Shown here: in pieces, positions 21,602-32,845 of the stretch
Layout of the letters: each line of letters opens with the position of its first letter
Position numbering within the stretch: the stretch's first letter is position 1
From: Notospermus geniculatus
Lineage: Eukaryota; Nemertea; Pilidiophora; Heteronemertea; Lineidae
NCBI GenBank assembly: GCA_002633025.1
Contig: NMRB01000073.1
Span: forward strand, 464,372 to 528,371
Direction: 5' to 3'
Length of the DNA stretch: 64,000 bases
Made by a program: the position numbers and the translations under genes
The notes under the pieces: model-generated
Seen by the model: the letters and a program-made list of their open reading frames with translations, nothing else
What the model was told of the DNA's origin: nothing
The model's database searches: none

Positions 21602-22226
21602 AGTAAGTAAGAGCCAATCCGTGGTTGGACCATGCAAAAGGTGCTAAGGTGGGGGTCAACCAAAATCGATATAATTTGGTGCATATATGCACCTTGGCTC
21701 AAGTACCAAGAATGCACAATATGAGCCAATTCCATTCAGTCGTTCTGAGCACATGGTCAAAATTGAATTTGAGGGGTAGGCATGGGCAATTTCGGAGGAT
21801 TGTGAAAGGGCAGTATTGAATTACCTCTTGGCAGAAACGGAACAAGATATGACACTACAATAATTTTGCAAGGTACTTTCCTGTCATATTATCCACATTT
21901 TATCAAAAGATCACAAAAAATTAGAGTAATTTGAGAGAGAAATTGAAGGAATTCTACCCCCACCCCAAAAATAGCTTATTTTGAGGAGCCATGTTCAACA
22001 CACTCCAGATCAACTGCTGCTCCTATTCAGATAATGAAACTCACAGGGAATAACAAGCAAGAGGTATATTTTCGTTCTCTGAAAACGAAATTTGGAATTC
22101 GCAACAGTTCACGAGTAATAGCCCCATGGTTCGAAGGCTCTTTACCAGTACTTGTATAGTGCTGTCCCCTATTGTCGGTTACCCTACCCACATTCAACTC
22201 CAAAGTTTTACTTCTTTGAGCATGTT
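21602..22226. other. Intron 3: no gene recognised
   Basis: Non-coding stretch before the 9-bp-TSD element. I see nothing in it. Confidence 0.5.
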
Positions 22227-22235
22227 CTTACATCA

Positions 22236-23172
22236 GGCTTGTAGTACTTGACTCGATGACTCGATGGCGCGATGACTCGAAGGCGCGAAGAAGGCCAATT
22301 AAATTTCCTGTATATTGATGGGTGCATGCCTTATTTTAATTCGAGTTCCACTTCAAAACACTGGGTTACGATGCAACATGTTTAGGAAGATGAAATAAGC
22401 CACCTCTGGCATATTTTATAACCATCGTTAGACATGTTAAACCACATACCTATCCCCATGTTTAGTATAACTCTAAAGCCGTGACGTCATTGGCGTTTAG
22501 AATGCATGATTGTGGTTGTGCGTGAAGCAGCGGAATTCATTCAAAACCGTTTTTTTTTTCGTTCAAGTGTTTTGAAGAAGTACAGTCCAAGAATTTAATT
22601 TTCATTACATAATAAGAAATATCAAAGAATTGTAAAAATTTGTTGCAAGATCTGAAACGTTTCGTCCAAGATTGTCACGTGCGTCTTGCCAAGATGCAAG
22701 TGACCACAAAACTGATGACGTCATGAAGTACATGAACAACCCGGGTGCATTTCGTCATTTTCATGAATTTACTTTTTGCGTGGCAGCTCTGACACATTGG
22801 GAAACTTCCGGCACAGAACATGCAGTAGGATCATTGCTCAAAAGGGCTGAAAATTACCGCTATACCTCCTCCGGGGTGTGCAATAGGGAGACGAGACCAA
22901 TTCCAACAACTTTTCAAAAGGGACCCATAGTAAATTCTCAAGGGCTTAGGAGCTATAGGCCTAGTTCGAGGCTACCCTTCATTTCATGATTTACGCTGAA
23001 TATCAACCTCACTACACTTCTTGGTAGCTGGGGACACTACGTCAGTCCACTTCCGCCGTTGATCCATACCACTTCTTAGAAATAACCAGCTGAATTTTAT
23101 TGAATAATTTTGGCGGTGATCGAGTCATCGCGCCATCGAGTCTTCGCGTCATCGAGTCAAGTACAACAAGCC
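22236..23172. mobile_element. MULE-like element with 9-bp TSD
   Basis: A 937-bp element flanked by a perfect CTTACATCA duplication (22227-22235 and 23173-23181). Terminal inverted repeats of about 50 bp begin GGCTTGTAGTACTTGACTCG and contain repeated GACTCGATG-GCGCGATG units. The interior has no transposase. The 9-bp TSD and GGCTT end match the element at 7264-8032. Confidence 0.86.
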
Positions 23173-23181
23173 CTTACATCA

Positions 23182-24590
23182 TAGTCATAGTTAAGGGAGT
23201 GAAAAATAAAAATATTTTATTCCCAAAACCATGTAGGCCTGCATGTAGTTGAAGGAAGCTTCGGTAATCCATGAGATGGCACCACTCCAACTATTCAAGG
23301 TTATATCATGGGCTAGCCAGTGTCACGTTGAGCTACCGGTAGTTCCAGAAGCTACCAGTGGCATCAATCCAGTTACCACTGCCTTTCGCCTCCAGTCAGC
23401 AGACGACCGCACAATTATGAAGTGTTCCCTAGGCCTTCCAGATAGGGCGCCCGGCTGCACATGTATCCCTGACCTGTACAATGCAAGTCAAAGTCAAGAG
23501 CTTAGTGAAGAAATAAAGAGAAAAAGAAGTTTTTCCTTGAACATAAGATATATTCTAGTATCTCAATAGTTAATTTTAATCACACAGAATTACACTTTCA
23601 CAAAAGTTTAGGGACAAAAGTATGAGTCTTGGTGTTGGGTTCCTCGTCGTATCCTCAGTCCAGGAACTAGTGTACCCTGATATGGAAAAATAAAAAACTT
23701 GCATGAATAAGCTTTCATTTCAGACTTGGAACATGTGTTCAAGTACTCAACCACGTTGGCAACTTTAGTGTCCCGCTTCAGGTTATCTCCATATGTTTTC
23801 AGACTGTGTCTTGGATTTCCCGCTGCCATGATTGACTTGGACTGAACTTAAAGTTGTGTTTGAAAACAACTTGGTGCTTCTGTGCTTGGCATACTTGTTA
23901 TATTTTGGCCAGGACTGTGCCATAATTTGACAGAATTTGAGTGGGTGTTGGATATCCCAGTGTGGGGCCATAAGGTCTTTTCTATCGAACTCAAAAGTCT
24001 TAGGATCAAGAATTAATAGGAAACATATCAGAGTCATTGAAATAATAGCAACTAATTTTTATCCCGTGGGTGAGGGGGGTGGCAGTCCATTTCCTGACTG
24101 ATATTGATGTGTGGTACTCATGTGTCAGCTTGTCACACTCCCAGCTCTGTCCCTCAGATTCTTGCGGTTTAATATGGTCATGGGGGCTGGGGGGGGGGGA
24201 TGTGGAGAATCCAGAGTTGATCCAAGATGTTNGTTATGTTTATGCCATCATTTTCATTGATGCCTTATCCATCAAGGCCGAAATGACATGTATTTGGGGG
24301 GGGGCGGCAAGAGATAATCCGTGACTTTGCAGCCCATACTGATGGCAAGGCACACGAGTTCTCTCTCAACCAATGCGGTACCAAGAGTGCAAAATTAAAT
24401 TCCAATCCATCCTCCATTGATGGGTGTTTAAGTACACAGGACAACAATTTATTTCATAAGAATACTGATAGTTTAATTTGTTTCAAAATTTTACAATAGG
24501 TACATGTATATACATACAGTAAAGATCAATTTTCAATCTCTAGAACATACTGATACTGACTGGGAATGCACATAAATTTGTTAAAAAAGA
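23182..24590. other. Intron 3: unidentified, weak ORFs only
   Basis: Frames at 23249-23569 (+) and 23608-24037 (-) have no motif I recognise. A G-run lies at about 24182-24199 and an N at 24232. I would not call a gene here. Confidence 0.4.
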
Positions 24591-24591
24591 C

Positions 24592-24984
24592 CACCTATTT
24601 TACACAAAGGCATACATATAAAAATATCAAGAAGATATTTTTTGATATCACACTTGCAGACTTGGAATTTCAAAATACCAGAATACAGTGACTGCCTGGT
24701 CTAAAAATATACACTTTTTGCATCTCATGTAAATATATTGTAAAAATAAATGCACTTTTATCAAATGAGCACTACTCTTTTACTCTTACCTATTTTACAC
24801 AAAGGCATACATATAAAAATATCACGAAGAAAATTTTTGATATCACACTTGCAGACTTGGAATTTCAAAATATACCAGAATACAGTGACTGCCTGGTCTA
24901 AAAATATACACTTTTTGCATCTCATGTAAATATATTGTAAAAATAAATGCACTTTTATCAAATGAGCACTACTCTTTTAAAAAT
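24592..24984. repeat. Two-copy tandem repeat, ~197-bp unit
   Basis: Two almost identical AT-rich units, about 24592-24788 and 24789-24984 (ACACAAAGGCATACATATAA.. TTTTATCAAATGAGCACTAC). They lie just 3' of the transposase-like gene on the minus strand. Confidence 0.85.
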
Positions 24985-25047
24985 TGCATGACTGATTTCC
25001 AATTGAACACAAATAAATTCTTAAAATAAGCTAGTGACCCTGGTGAA

Positions 25048-26590
25048 TCAGTTTATGGCATTTTTCTGAAGTTCAAGACTCAGCAGCTGCCTCAGTTTTG
25101 TTTCATTTTTCAACCTTGTTTTCACCCCCAGTGACTTCAACTTTTCTTTCACCTCAGCGAGAGTCAAGTCTGTATTTTCAATGCCTGGTTCATCACCTAC
25201 CATTACCAAGGAAGGAACAACTTTCCTCCTCTTACTGAAAATTTCGGTATTCCAATAGTCTAGTTTTCTCTTTGAATATCCTCTATTTTCTCTCTGATTT
25301 TCTTTTAGGCGCTGTCGTCTCATTGAAGCCTTAAGCACAGTACCACATGCATCTTGTTTGTTTGAATGTTGCAAATGAATTGTTTTTGCGATATCATTTG
25401 CCTTTTCCATTCCTTGTGCACTGAATTTCTTGATACCAAGATGATGAGCTGACAATTTTGGCAGGTGATACACCAGGCAATGCATATACGGAGTAACACG
25501 TTCCCTTTCATATCCTTTCCTCTTTCCTTCAAGACCAAGGAAAAGTCTAACCCACTCATTTGCCTTTGCAAACACATTGGCGGCACTGGCAGCATTATGG
25601 TCAACATAATCAGTATTTACAACAGAGTATAACTCACTGAATTTTTTCCACACCTGAATCACCTCCAATTTGGTGTTGTGATGCAGAGCATCTACCAATG
25701 CAAGTTGATCAGGCAAACCAGCAAGGAGTTTTTTCTTTTCAGCACCCATCAAGCTAGTGAAATCTAACTTTGTTTTCCCACCAGGACCAGTCTTGTCCCA
25801 TATACGAAACGTTACACCACACTGCCCAATTGCTTTGACTAGTTCATTTTTATGATTCACAGCAGATTTTGGGACTTGACCATGCTTTTCCTTGGAGCCT
25901 AGATCATCAGCATCATCAATCAAATTACCAAGGAGTCTATCAGTAACTCTTAACATGAGATGCAATTCATCTATGACAACATTTTCTATTGGAATTTTAA
26001 TCAGCGGTGGATATTTGACCCCATGAAAGTTTGCTGTACTTGACAGAGCATCCCTAGAAATCCCATCTATTGTCTTAGCCAACTCGGCCGAGTTGTAGTG
26101 GTCCTCGCACTTTGACATATCACCACGGTTCTGTTTCACAATTTTACAATAAATGCAAGCATGCTTGCCAATGGCACCTACCAGCCCCAATACCATAGAC
26201 AGGAACTTGTAATCCCCACCCAAACAAACCTTCAGGGGTATGTATACCATCAACAACAAAGCTTTTTGTGGATGACAGAGAATTGATCGAGTTAATCACA
26301 TTTTTAAATGCACTTTTATAGAAATCGTAACTCTCGTGACCTTTAACGACTCCTACTGTGTAATGGTTTGATGAAGACTGTAAGTCACATTGTGAAGACC
26401 AAACTGAAAAGCTCATGAGAACCATTCCACTGCTTCTAGCTACATTAGTGCCATCACCGCAGAATTTAACTGTAAAATCCTTTGCACATGGGTTGTCTTT
26501 CTGAATTGACTTAATTGCATATCTCAATTCGTCTTCAACACAAACTTCAGCTCCCTCATAATTTCCTGGGGTTGTGGTGTGATATGACAT
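25048..26590 (-). pseudogene. Transposase-like gene, C-terminal part
   Basis: Two frames join near 26235. The first (26590 downward) has EDELRYAIKSIQK and FTVKFCGDGTNVARSSGMVL. The second has LKVCLGGDYKFLSMVLGLVG, HACIYCKI, VIDELHLMLRVTDRLL, RVTPYMHCLVYHLPKL and FSAQGMEKAND, a basic stretch, and a SAP-like end (LTLAEVKEKLKSLGVK). D in CGDG, D in GGDYKF followed by CxxC, and the late E in GMEKAND resemble the DDE/RNase H layout of CACTA/CMC-type transposases. That assignment is inference. One frameshift breaks the gene; otherwise about 500 residues remain. Confidence 0.55.
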
Positions 26591-26593
26591 ATT

Positions 26594-27392
26594 GAGTTCA
26601 GGTCAGAACGTAACTGCTTTATCAAGTACGTTTTTGGCAAATCCCCCGACACCAGCGTGAGTTCATGGTAAAAGGCATCAGAGATAAAAAACGGTCAAGA
26701 AGGTACAGAACCTTTTCGAGGTTCGCCTTGTCATCAATAGAAACACCATCTTGATGTTTTTCTTTAAAATTCAAATCATGCTTCACGCCTTTCTTGTCTT
26801 GCACATGAATTGCTTCTAAATTGAAACCAAAAATCTTTAAGAACCAAAGTGCACACTCTGCTCGTGACCTAAGCTGTTTGATTATTTTCCGCTGGTAAGA
26901 CCTATCGACATTCTCAAAATCGGCTTTAGGAGCTGAAGTCACAGTTGCATTGACACCAATAATTTTCTGAACGTATTCCTGAAGCTCAAAATTAGTTTCT
27001 TTCAAGTTATCAATCTCAGCATTCTGAGCATCAAGCTGTTCACACTGACTGAGACATTCTGTTTTAAGTTGCAACAATTCATCCCTTAGGCCACATAAAA
27101 AAAAATGGTGAGCGTCCTTTTCTCGGGGAGGAGGTGGGTAGGGGGGAGGCTTTTTTTTAAAATTTTTTTTACAGTGAATTGGCATGAAGAGTGAGTCAAT
27201 GGTAACAACCAAATGCCTTGAAATCGTGTCCTTTGTATCCCAGGTGCGATATGAACTGGACAACAACAATCGTCTTCGAGTCGGAAGCTTTCGGCAACCT
27301 TCGGGCAGCCATTGAATTTGGCACGAATCGTTCTCTGACGACCGCCAGCGTGGTGGACCGCTGGTCAAACGTGACGTCATAATGAGACGCAA
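26594..27392 (-). pseudogene. Duplicated N-terminal part of transposase-like gene
   Basis: The sequence 26594-27090 repeats 27598-28105 almost exactly (LSQCEQLDAQNAEIDNLKE, RSRAECALWFLKIFG, GVSIDDKANLEKVLYLLDR). Here the A-run in GATAAAAAACGG is one base shorter and the frame is lost. The 27091-27360 block upstream is unrelated and has G/T-rich runs. The copy at 26594 joins the C-terminal part directly and was probably the original continuation. Confidence 0.7.
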
Positions 27393-27582
27393 GCTCTATA
27401 TGTCAGGTAGCCACAGAGGTGTGCCTAACAAACCAGTTTGGTGTCTGATATTGACCAGCCTTTTATTGAACTTCATTTTCAACTGTTTTTCATGTGTGTA
27501 CATTTGTAGGCTAACTGTAGAGTTTTCAAGATGAGTCTCAGTAAATCACTCAGTCTTGACGTGGGGGCTTGTCCAACTTGTC
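27360..27582. repeat. Inverted copy of the gene 5' end
   Basis: It is the reverse complement of about 28488-28720: promoter, 5' leader and first 20 codons (MSLSKSLSLDVGAC..), here reading on the + strand from 27529. The two inverted copies enclose the N-terminal gene part, so the unit has 220-bp inverted ends. Confidence 0.8.
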
Positions 27583-28538
27583 CTGTGTGGTGTGATATGA
27601 CATATTGAGTTCAGGTCAGAACGTAACTGCTTTATCAAGTACGTTTTTGGCAAATCCCCCGACACCAGCGTGAGTTCATGATAAAAGGCATCAGAGATAA
27701 AAAAACGGTCAAGAAGGTACAGAACCTTTTCGAGGTTCGCCTTGTCATCAATAGAAACACCATCTTGATGTTTTTCTTTAAAATTCAAATCATGCTTCAC
27801 GCCTTTCTTGTCTTGCACATGAATTGCTTCTAAATTGAGACCAAAAATCTTTAAGAACCAAAGTGCACACTCTGCTCGTGACCTAAGCTGTTTGATTATT
27901 TTCCGCTGGTAAGACCTATCGACATTCTCAAAACCGGCTTTAGGAGCTGAAGTCACAGTTGCATTGACACCAATAATTTTCTGAACGTATTCCTGAAGCT
28001 CAAAATTAGTTTCTTTCAAGTTATCAATCTCGGCATTCTGAGCATCAAGCTGTTCACACTGACTGAGACATTCTCTTTTAAGTTGCAAAAATTCATCCCT
28101 TAGTTTCACGATTTCAACCTCTTTTTCTTCCAACTTTTCATTTACAGCAGATAAATCTTTTGTCAACTGATCATTTTGAATACAAATTTCACCAACATTA
28201 AGGAAATCGCTCCTCATGATATTGACACAAAGACATTTCTTTTGACATTTTACACGCTGATTACCATGTTTCTTTTTTGTTTGTCTCAAAATACTAGGGC
28301 ATTCTCTTCTTAACCTTTCACCTAACCTTGAACTCTCAAACCTGAGGTGCAGATTTTGATCAACCATGTAGGAACTCAGTAGTTTTTGATAGGCATCAGT
28401 ATCGGAGCCAGCAATTTCAGCCCACTCTTTACAAATAACATATGGTATGCGAACAGAATACAGGACATCATGTGATCTCTTCACAGGACAAGTTGGACTA
28501 GCCCCCACGTCAAGACTGAGTGATTTACTGAGACTCAT
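27546..28538 (-). CDS. Coiled-coil N-terminal part of transposase-like gene
   Basis: A 330-codon frame starting MSLSKSLSLDVGASPTCPVK. Residues about 120-190 form a coiled coil (LTKDLSAVNEKLEEKEVEIV, QCEQLDAQNAEIDNLKETNF); the rest is basic and lysine-rich. The natural continuation ICHITP leads in the duplicated copy to the domain at 26590. Here it runs into an inverted copy of its own 5' end and stops. The family is unknown to me; it probably belongs to a repetitive, transposon-like gene. Ends are taken from the first in-frame ATG and the stop. Confidence 0.55.
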   Translation of the reverse strand: MSLSKSLSLDVGASPTCPVKRSHDVLYSVRIPYVICKEWAEIAGSDTDAYQKLLSSYMVDQNLHLRFESSRLGERLRRECPSILRQTKKKHGNQRVKCQKKCLCVNIMRSDFLNVGEICIQNDQLTKDLSAVNEKLEEKEVEIVKLRDEFLQLKRECLSQCEQLDAQNAEIDNLKETNFELQEYVQKIIGVNATVTSAPKAGFENVDRSYQRKIIKQLRSRAECALWFLKIFGLNLEAIHVQDKKGVKHDLNFKEKHQDGVSIDDKANLEKVLYLLDRFFISDAFYHELTLVSGDLPKTYLIKQLRSDLNSICHITPHRTSWTSPHVKTE

Positions 28539-28720
28539 CTTGAAAACTCTACAGTAAGCCTACAATGTACACACATGAAAAACAGTTGAAAATGAAGTTC
28601 AATAAAAGGCTGGTCAATATAAGACACCAAACTAGTTTGTTAGACACACCTCTGTTGCTACCTGACATATAGAGCTTGTGCAGCGTCTCATTATGACGTC
28701 ACGTTTGACCAGCGGTCAAC

Positions 28721-29264
28721 GACAAAGTGCGCCACGTGCAGATCGCGTCATGGTTGAAGACGCAACACTCCACTTGCGCTGACGACAAACTGCACCACGT
28801 GGGTCGCCGACGTCTTTGACTGGCAAGATGGCGGATTTTTTCGTGATGACGTCACCTGCACAAGCTCTAATGGCAGGTACAATCCGCAGGATTTTGTATA
28901 ACAATTCAGTAGATGACAGACTCCAAATCTTGTTTGACACGCACAAAACAAACTCTCTGACACTCCAAGCGATACCTTTCAAACCACTGTCTTGCAGCTT
29001 GGACCATGCTATTTGAGGGATTCAATACTAATGAGGGATTCAATACTAATGGTAATTGAGGGATGAATTTGAATTGAAACCAGTTACATCACAATCCATT
29101 GATTCCTTCACCTCATTTTCATGAAGAACACTCAATATTATTACATTCTTGAAAGTCACATGATATTTGATTAAAGCAGATATCCACCTAAAAATAGGAA
29201 TGCATATTCAGCACTGGTACACTGCAAACTTTGTTCAATCCCCACGATCAACAGTACATCACAA
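28721..29264 (+). promoter_or_regulatory. Possible divergent promoter region
   Basis: Two CACGTG E-boxes (about 28731 and 28795) and TGACGTCA sites (about 28693 and 28848) lie between the minus-strand gene start and an ATG at 28828 in the context AAGATGGCGG on the + strand. That frame (MADFFVMTSPAQALM) meets a weak donor-like GGTACAAT. No further exon was found, so only the promoter-like character is supported. Beyond 29040 nothing is seen until the chromodomain gene end. Confidence 0.3.
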
Positions 29265-29798
29265 TTACACATCACTTCGTACATTGAGAGCAAATGCATC
29301 AGTGGTCATTCTAATGTTCATCAACTCGACAGGCACGATGTCTTGAACTGGCACGATGTTTCCATTACTATCAATGCTGTAGTTCTGCTTTGTGAACTGC
29401 AATACCGGTTTCAGCAGTAGAGGAAAAACTGTTTGCCGCCCGACTCCATTTGCATTCACCAAATACTTCCAAGTTGTCGGTAAATCCAGATCACAGAAGT
29501 CATCATCCGAAAATGCAGTGTATCCTTTTACTGATGCCGTCGAACCTTTGTTTCCAAAACAGTGCCGGTAAATGTCCAGGGGAAATGACACCTGAAATGG
29601 CTCGTGACAGCGTCCAGATGACAACTGCAGTTTTCTTTGTACGGCAACTCGAAAATTCAGCAAGGCCTCACGCACACGTTCATCATCAACAGGCGGAGAG
29701 TTGTAATCGTGTATAATATCTGGCGTTAGATTTTCTTCTGGCTGCCAGGAACAGCTTGAAAGCGGCCAATCTTTCCAATCAATTAGATACTGGTATGC
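29265..29798 (-). CDS. Chromodomain protein, exon 2
   Basis: Exon after the acceptor ATATTTTCAG. It begins AYQYLIDWKDWPLSSCSWQP-EENL, the second half of a chromodomain (aromatic cage W/Y and WxPEENL motif), then about 140 residues with no domain I can name (DLPTTWKYLVNANGVG, LLKPVLQFTKQNYSID), ending in a stop at 29265. With exon 1 it makes a 234-residue protein. Chromodomains bind methylated histone tails, so a nuclear chromatin role is likely. No integrase or RT is nearby, so it is not part of a chromovirus. It is nested, antisense, in intron 3 of the LamG/PAN gene. Confidence 0.78.
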   Translation of the reverse strand, partial: AYQYLIDWKDWPLSSCSWQPEENLTPDIIHDYNSPPVDDERVREALLNFRVAVQRKLQLSSGRCHEPFQVSFPLDIYRHCFGNKGSTASVKGYTAFSDDDFCDLDLPTTWKYLVNANGVGRQTVFPLLLKPVLQFTKQNYSIDSNGNIVPVQDIVPVELMNIRMTTDAFALNVRSDV

Positions 29799-30716
29799 CT
29801 GAAAATATAGAGAGGAAAAAATTAATACACGGTGAGATACGAATTATTTACAATACATGCAGGCCTACCTCCATGAACCCGGTATACATGGCACACATAA
29901 TATGCCACACACGACACGCTCTAATTCATAAAAGCCAATCACGATTTGTTTAATTCACAATTGCAGGGAGAAATAACTGCATCAAAAGGTCAATACAACA
30001 AACCTTCACCAGAAATGCAGGGATTTATACCAGCAATTTTGAAGAAAACAATCACCATGATTCACAAAAAAAGTGCCCATCAAAAACACCCGAAACCCAA
30101 AAAGGCGACCAAAATATAAAATAATATGATATTTTTGATCAGAATACCTCAGGGAATCATATGAATATAGTTTGAAGCACGGATGGCTAAACAAAACTTG
30201 GATTTTGACTGGATTTTAAAACAGAAATTTTGAAGAAAATGTGACTGACACAGAACACTCAAAATGCCATCAAAAACAGGGCACCAAAGGCATCAAAAAG
30301 TAACCTAATTGTAAAATAGTATGTTATAATTGATCATAACATCTCAGGGAATCCTCTAAATAGAGTTTAGTACTCGGATGGCTAACCAGAATCGAGATTT
30401 TGACGGATTTACAAACGTTAAGATTCGCAAAAAATACGACCATCAAAAACACCGTGCATGAGGCAACTCATCAAAAGTCGACCAAAATACAAAATAATAG
30501 GATATATATGATTGGGATACCTCAGGGATTCCTATGAACATAGTGTAGAGCACGGGAGGCAAACCAGAATGGAGACTTTGACCGACTAAAAACCAGAACT
30601 TTGGCAAAGTCCGAAGGGAACCAATGCACTACAAACCCATGTACATTTTCGTGTACATTCGTTGTAAACAAAAATCGACCGAGACACGAGTACAAGAAGC
30701 CGATATTTTCACCTAC
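29799..30716 (-). other. Intron of chromodomain gene with tandem repeat
   Basis: GT..AG intron of 918 bp. Positions about 30075-30590 hold three diverged copies of a roughly 175-bp unit (CCATCAAAAAC.., ACCTCAGGGA-TC, GGATGGCTAA.CA.AA). The rest is plain intron. Confidence 0.65.
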
Positions 30717-30887
30717 CTGGTCAACTTTTCGACGCCAAATAACTCGCTGCACCTCCCACAATGTTTCGTCAGCATCTGTAAATGGTTTTGATACGTTTTT
30801 CCTGCGAGATTGTGGAATATCCGGCCCATTTAGAAGTTGTTTGTAATCGACCAAACGGCCGCGAGTTCTTTTCAAGGTCGTCGCCAT
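30717..30887 (-). CDS. Chromodomain protein, exon 1
   Basis: 57 codons from ATG (context CCATGG reversed) to GACCAG|GTAGGT, phase 0. It reads MATTLKRTRGRLVDYKQLLN.. and ends WEVQRVIWRRKVDQ, which is the first half of a chromodomain ([YW]EVE-I). The domain becomes continuous only when this exon is spliced to 29798, which supports the intron strongly. Confidence 0.8.
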
Positions 30888-31139
30888 GGTTGTGAATGCT
30901 GCAATCTGATTGCTTCAAATCAGTCACGTGCTTTTATATGCTAGCGACGCTCTGCGGCGCGTTATTCCCGCAATTGCTGGTAATGTCAAAATACGTACAT
31001 TTATGGTTTGAAACAATGATATTATTTCAAATAATTTTGGTAAACAATTAAATTCCCACATGGCGCCTCATACTCGTTCTGTCTGAACGTGGTTCTGGGA
31101 CATGGCAGGTTGAAGGGCCAGCCTGAAAATGTGGTATAA
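30888..31139 (-). promoter_or_regulatory. Upstream region of chromodomain gene
   Basis: A CACGTG E-box at 30925-30930 and a TTTTATATG TATA-like string follow within 50 bp upstream of the start codon (minus-strand reading). The rest to 31139 shows no feature. Confidence 0.35.
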
Positions 31140-31278
31140 AGCGGCCCATACACGATCAATATGAATGACAATTTTATTGTCAATATTATTGACTGTTAGT
31201 GGGTAATATTGAAGGCGAAAAATTGGCTTGCGCAATATTCTGACGGGATCTAATCTTGGCAGATATTTATTGAAGGTT
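31140..31278. mobile_element. Harbinger end fragment
   Basis: It matches the left end of the Harbinger element at 32607-32760 (AGCGGCCCATACACGATCAA..). It is cut after TTGAAGGT, then joined to the right end of another MITE (CCGCTCTAGTGGAAAC, to 31300). This is a deletion derivative. Confidence 0.85.
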
Positions 31279-31304
31279 CCGCTCTAGTGGAAACGGGGCT
31301 TTAA

Positions 31305-31610
31305 GGCTCCTTCACACCAAAACCGCGCCGCCAGCCGCAACGGCGAAAAACGACGCGCGTTCACCGCCGGGAAAATAAGTTCAATGGATTTTCAATAAAT
31401 GGGTCACACCAAAGACGTGCGGCAAAAAAATGACGCGCGCACGCCGCCGCGTCGCCGCCCGAAATAACTTTTGTAGTTATCCAGTGTGCTTGCCCTGAAA
31501 AATGCACGCCTCCCGCAGCGTTTCACGCGGGAGGTGTGACCCCTTTATGTGGGCGGAACCCGCGGCGTTTTCCGCGGCGTTCAACGCGCGTTTTTGGTGT
31601 GCAAGGACCT
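31305..31610. mobile_element. GC-rich MITE with TTAA duplication
   Basis: A 306-bp element between TTAA at 31301-31304 and 31611-31614. Ends GGCTCCTTCACACCAAAA and AGGTCCTTGCACACCAAAA (reversed). The inside is rich in GCCGC/CGCGC, which makes it a local CpG island-like block. Confidence 0.75.
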
Positions 31611-31665
31611 TTAAGGTCGCCCGAAATAACACGGGCACGCGTAGGCGTATGGCGTTGAGTGTAAA

Positions 31666-31892
31666 GGCTCGTTTCCACTATAGCGGATTCCGCCGCGTCC
31701 TGCGGCGAGCGGAGCGGTTTTCACAGGCATTGGGATAATCAATAGGCCATTGTATTGTTAAACCATCGAAGGATTATTCCAAGCCCTGTGAAAACCGCAT
31801 AAGTCAAAGAAAGACCGGACACAAACAAACAAAATGTAAATAAACAATGATTTTCGTGACCCGCAAAAATACCCGTGATACATCATCATTAA
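31666..31892. mobile_element. Partial MITE (TTTCCACTATAGCGG) and flank
   Basis: Positions 31666-31800 match the complete element at 44625-44806 (CGTTTCCACTATAGCGGATT, GGATAATC, TGTGAAAACCGC) but the right end is missing. Positions 31801-31892 hold nothing else. Confidence 0.7.
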
Positions 31893-32845
31893 AGCTGAAC
31901 TAGATCGTTAAAAGCAGCGCACGGGAGGTCTTAAAAAATAAGCCGCGCCATCGCGCGGCTTAAATGTCAAACAAGTCCCCATCCGCCATATTCCAAACGC
32001 CCGTCCGCCATGTTTTGAATGTCTCTCCAAACCCAATAGACTTCAAATGTCCGTGGTGGCGCCAGCGCATTCCAAATCCAATCGGCGAAGGAGTCGCATC
32101 ATGGCCTCGTATGAAAGTACACGAACATTGTACACGGCAGTACATGAGGCATCAATGTAGGCATCACAATCACTGCAAACAAAACAAAATAAACATTAGT
32201 TAGAGGGATAAAACGAGAAATAGGCTATACGCAGGTATTACGAAAATAAAAAAATTAATTTTCAGTACCTAATCGGAATAGGAGCAGGCCAGAAATTTCC
32301 ATACGCTAACAATTGTTAGAATGCACTAACAAAGAAGGGCGAGGCCAAGGCCAGTTGAAAAAGGTCTAGCAGGTCAACCAAACGGTTCCATGCAACTAAT
32401 GAGATTGACTAATGGAAAGTAATGAAAGTAACCTACCTTTCAGGATGTGAAAGCGTGTGACTTTATCCGTTCTAATGCAGAAAAACACGAGAAAAATATA
32501 CACACGGGTGTCCTTCTCTGACTAAGAAAATCGCCATTTTGTCTTCTACGCCTATGAAATCCGACCTCGACGCAATCATCCACGCATAACATTGTATAAA
32601 TTCTTAAGCGGCCCATACACGATCAATATGAATGACAATTTTATTGTTAATACTGGGTATTGACAATATTATTGACTGTTAGTGGGTAATATTGAAGGCG
32701 AAAAATTGGCTTGCGCAATATTCTGACGGGATCTAATCTTGGCAGATATTTATTGAAGGTCACACAATCTTATTGTGTCGTTGGTGGCACTCCCTCAGAA
32801 TATTGCACAATACTTCATTCCGAACTCTATCACCGTAGGGCAAAC

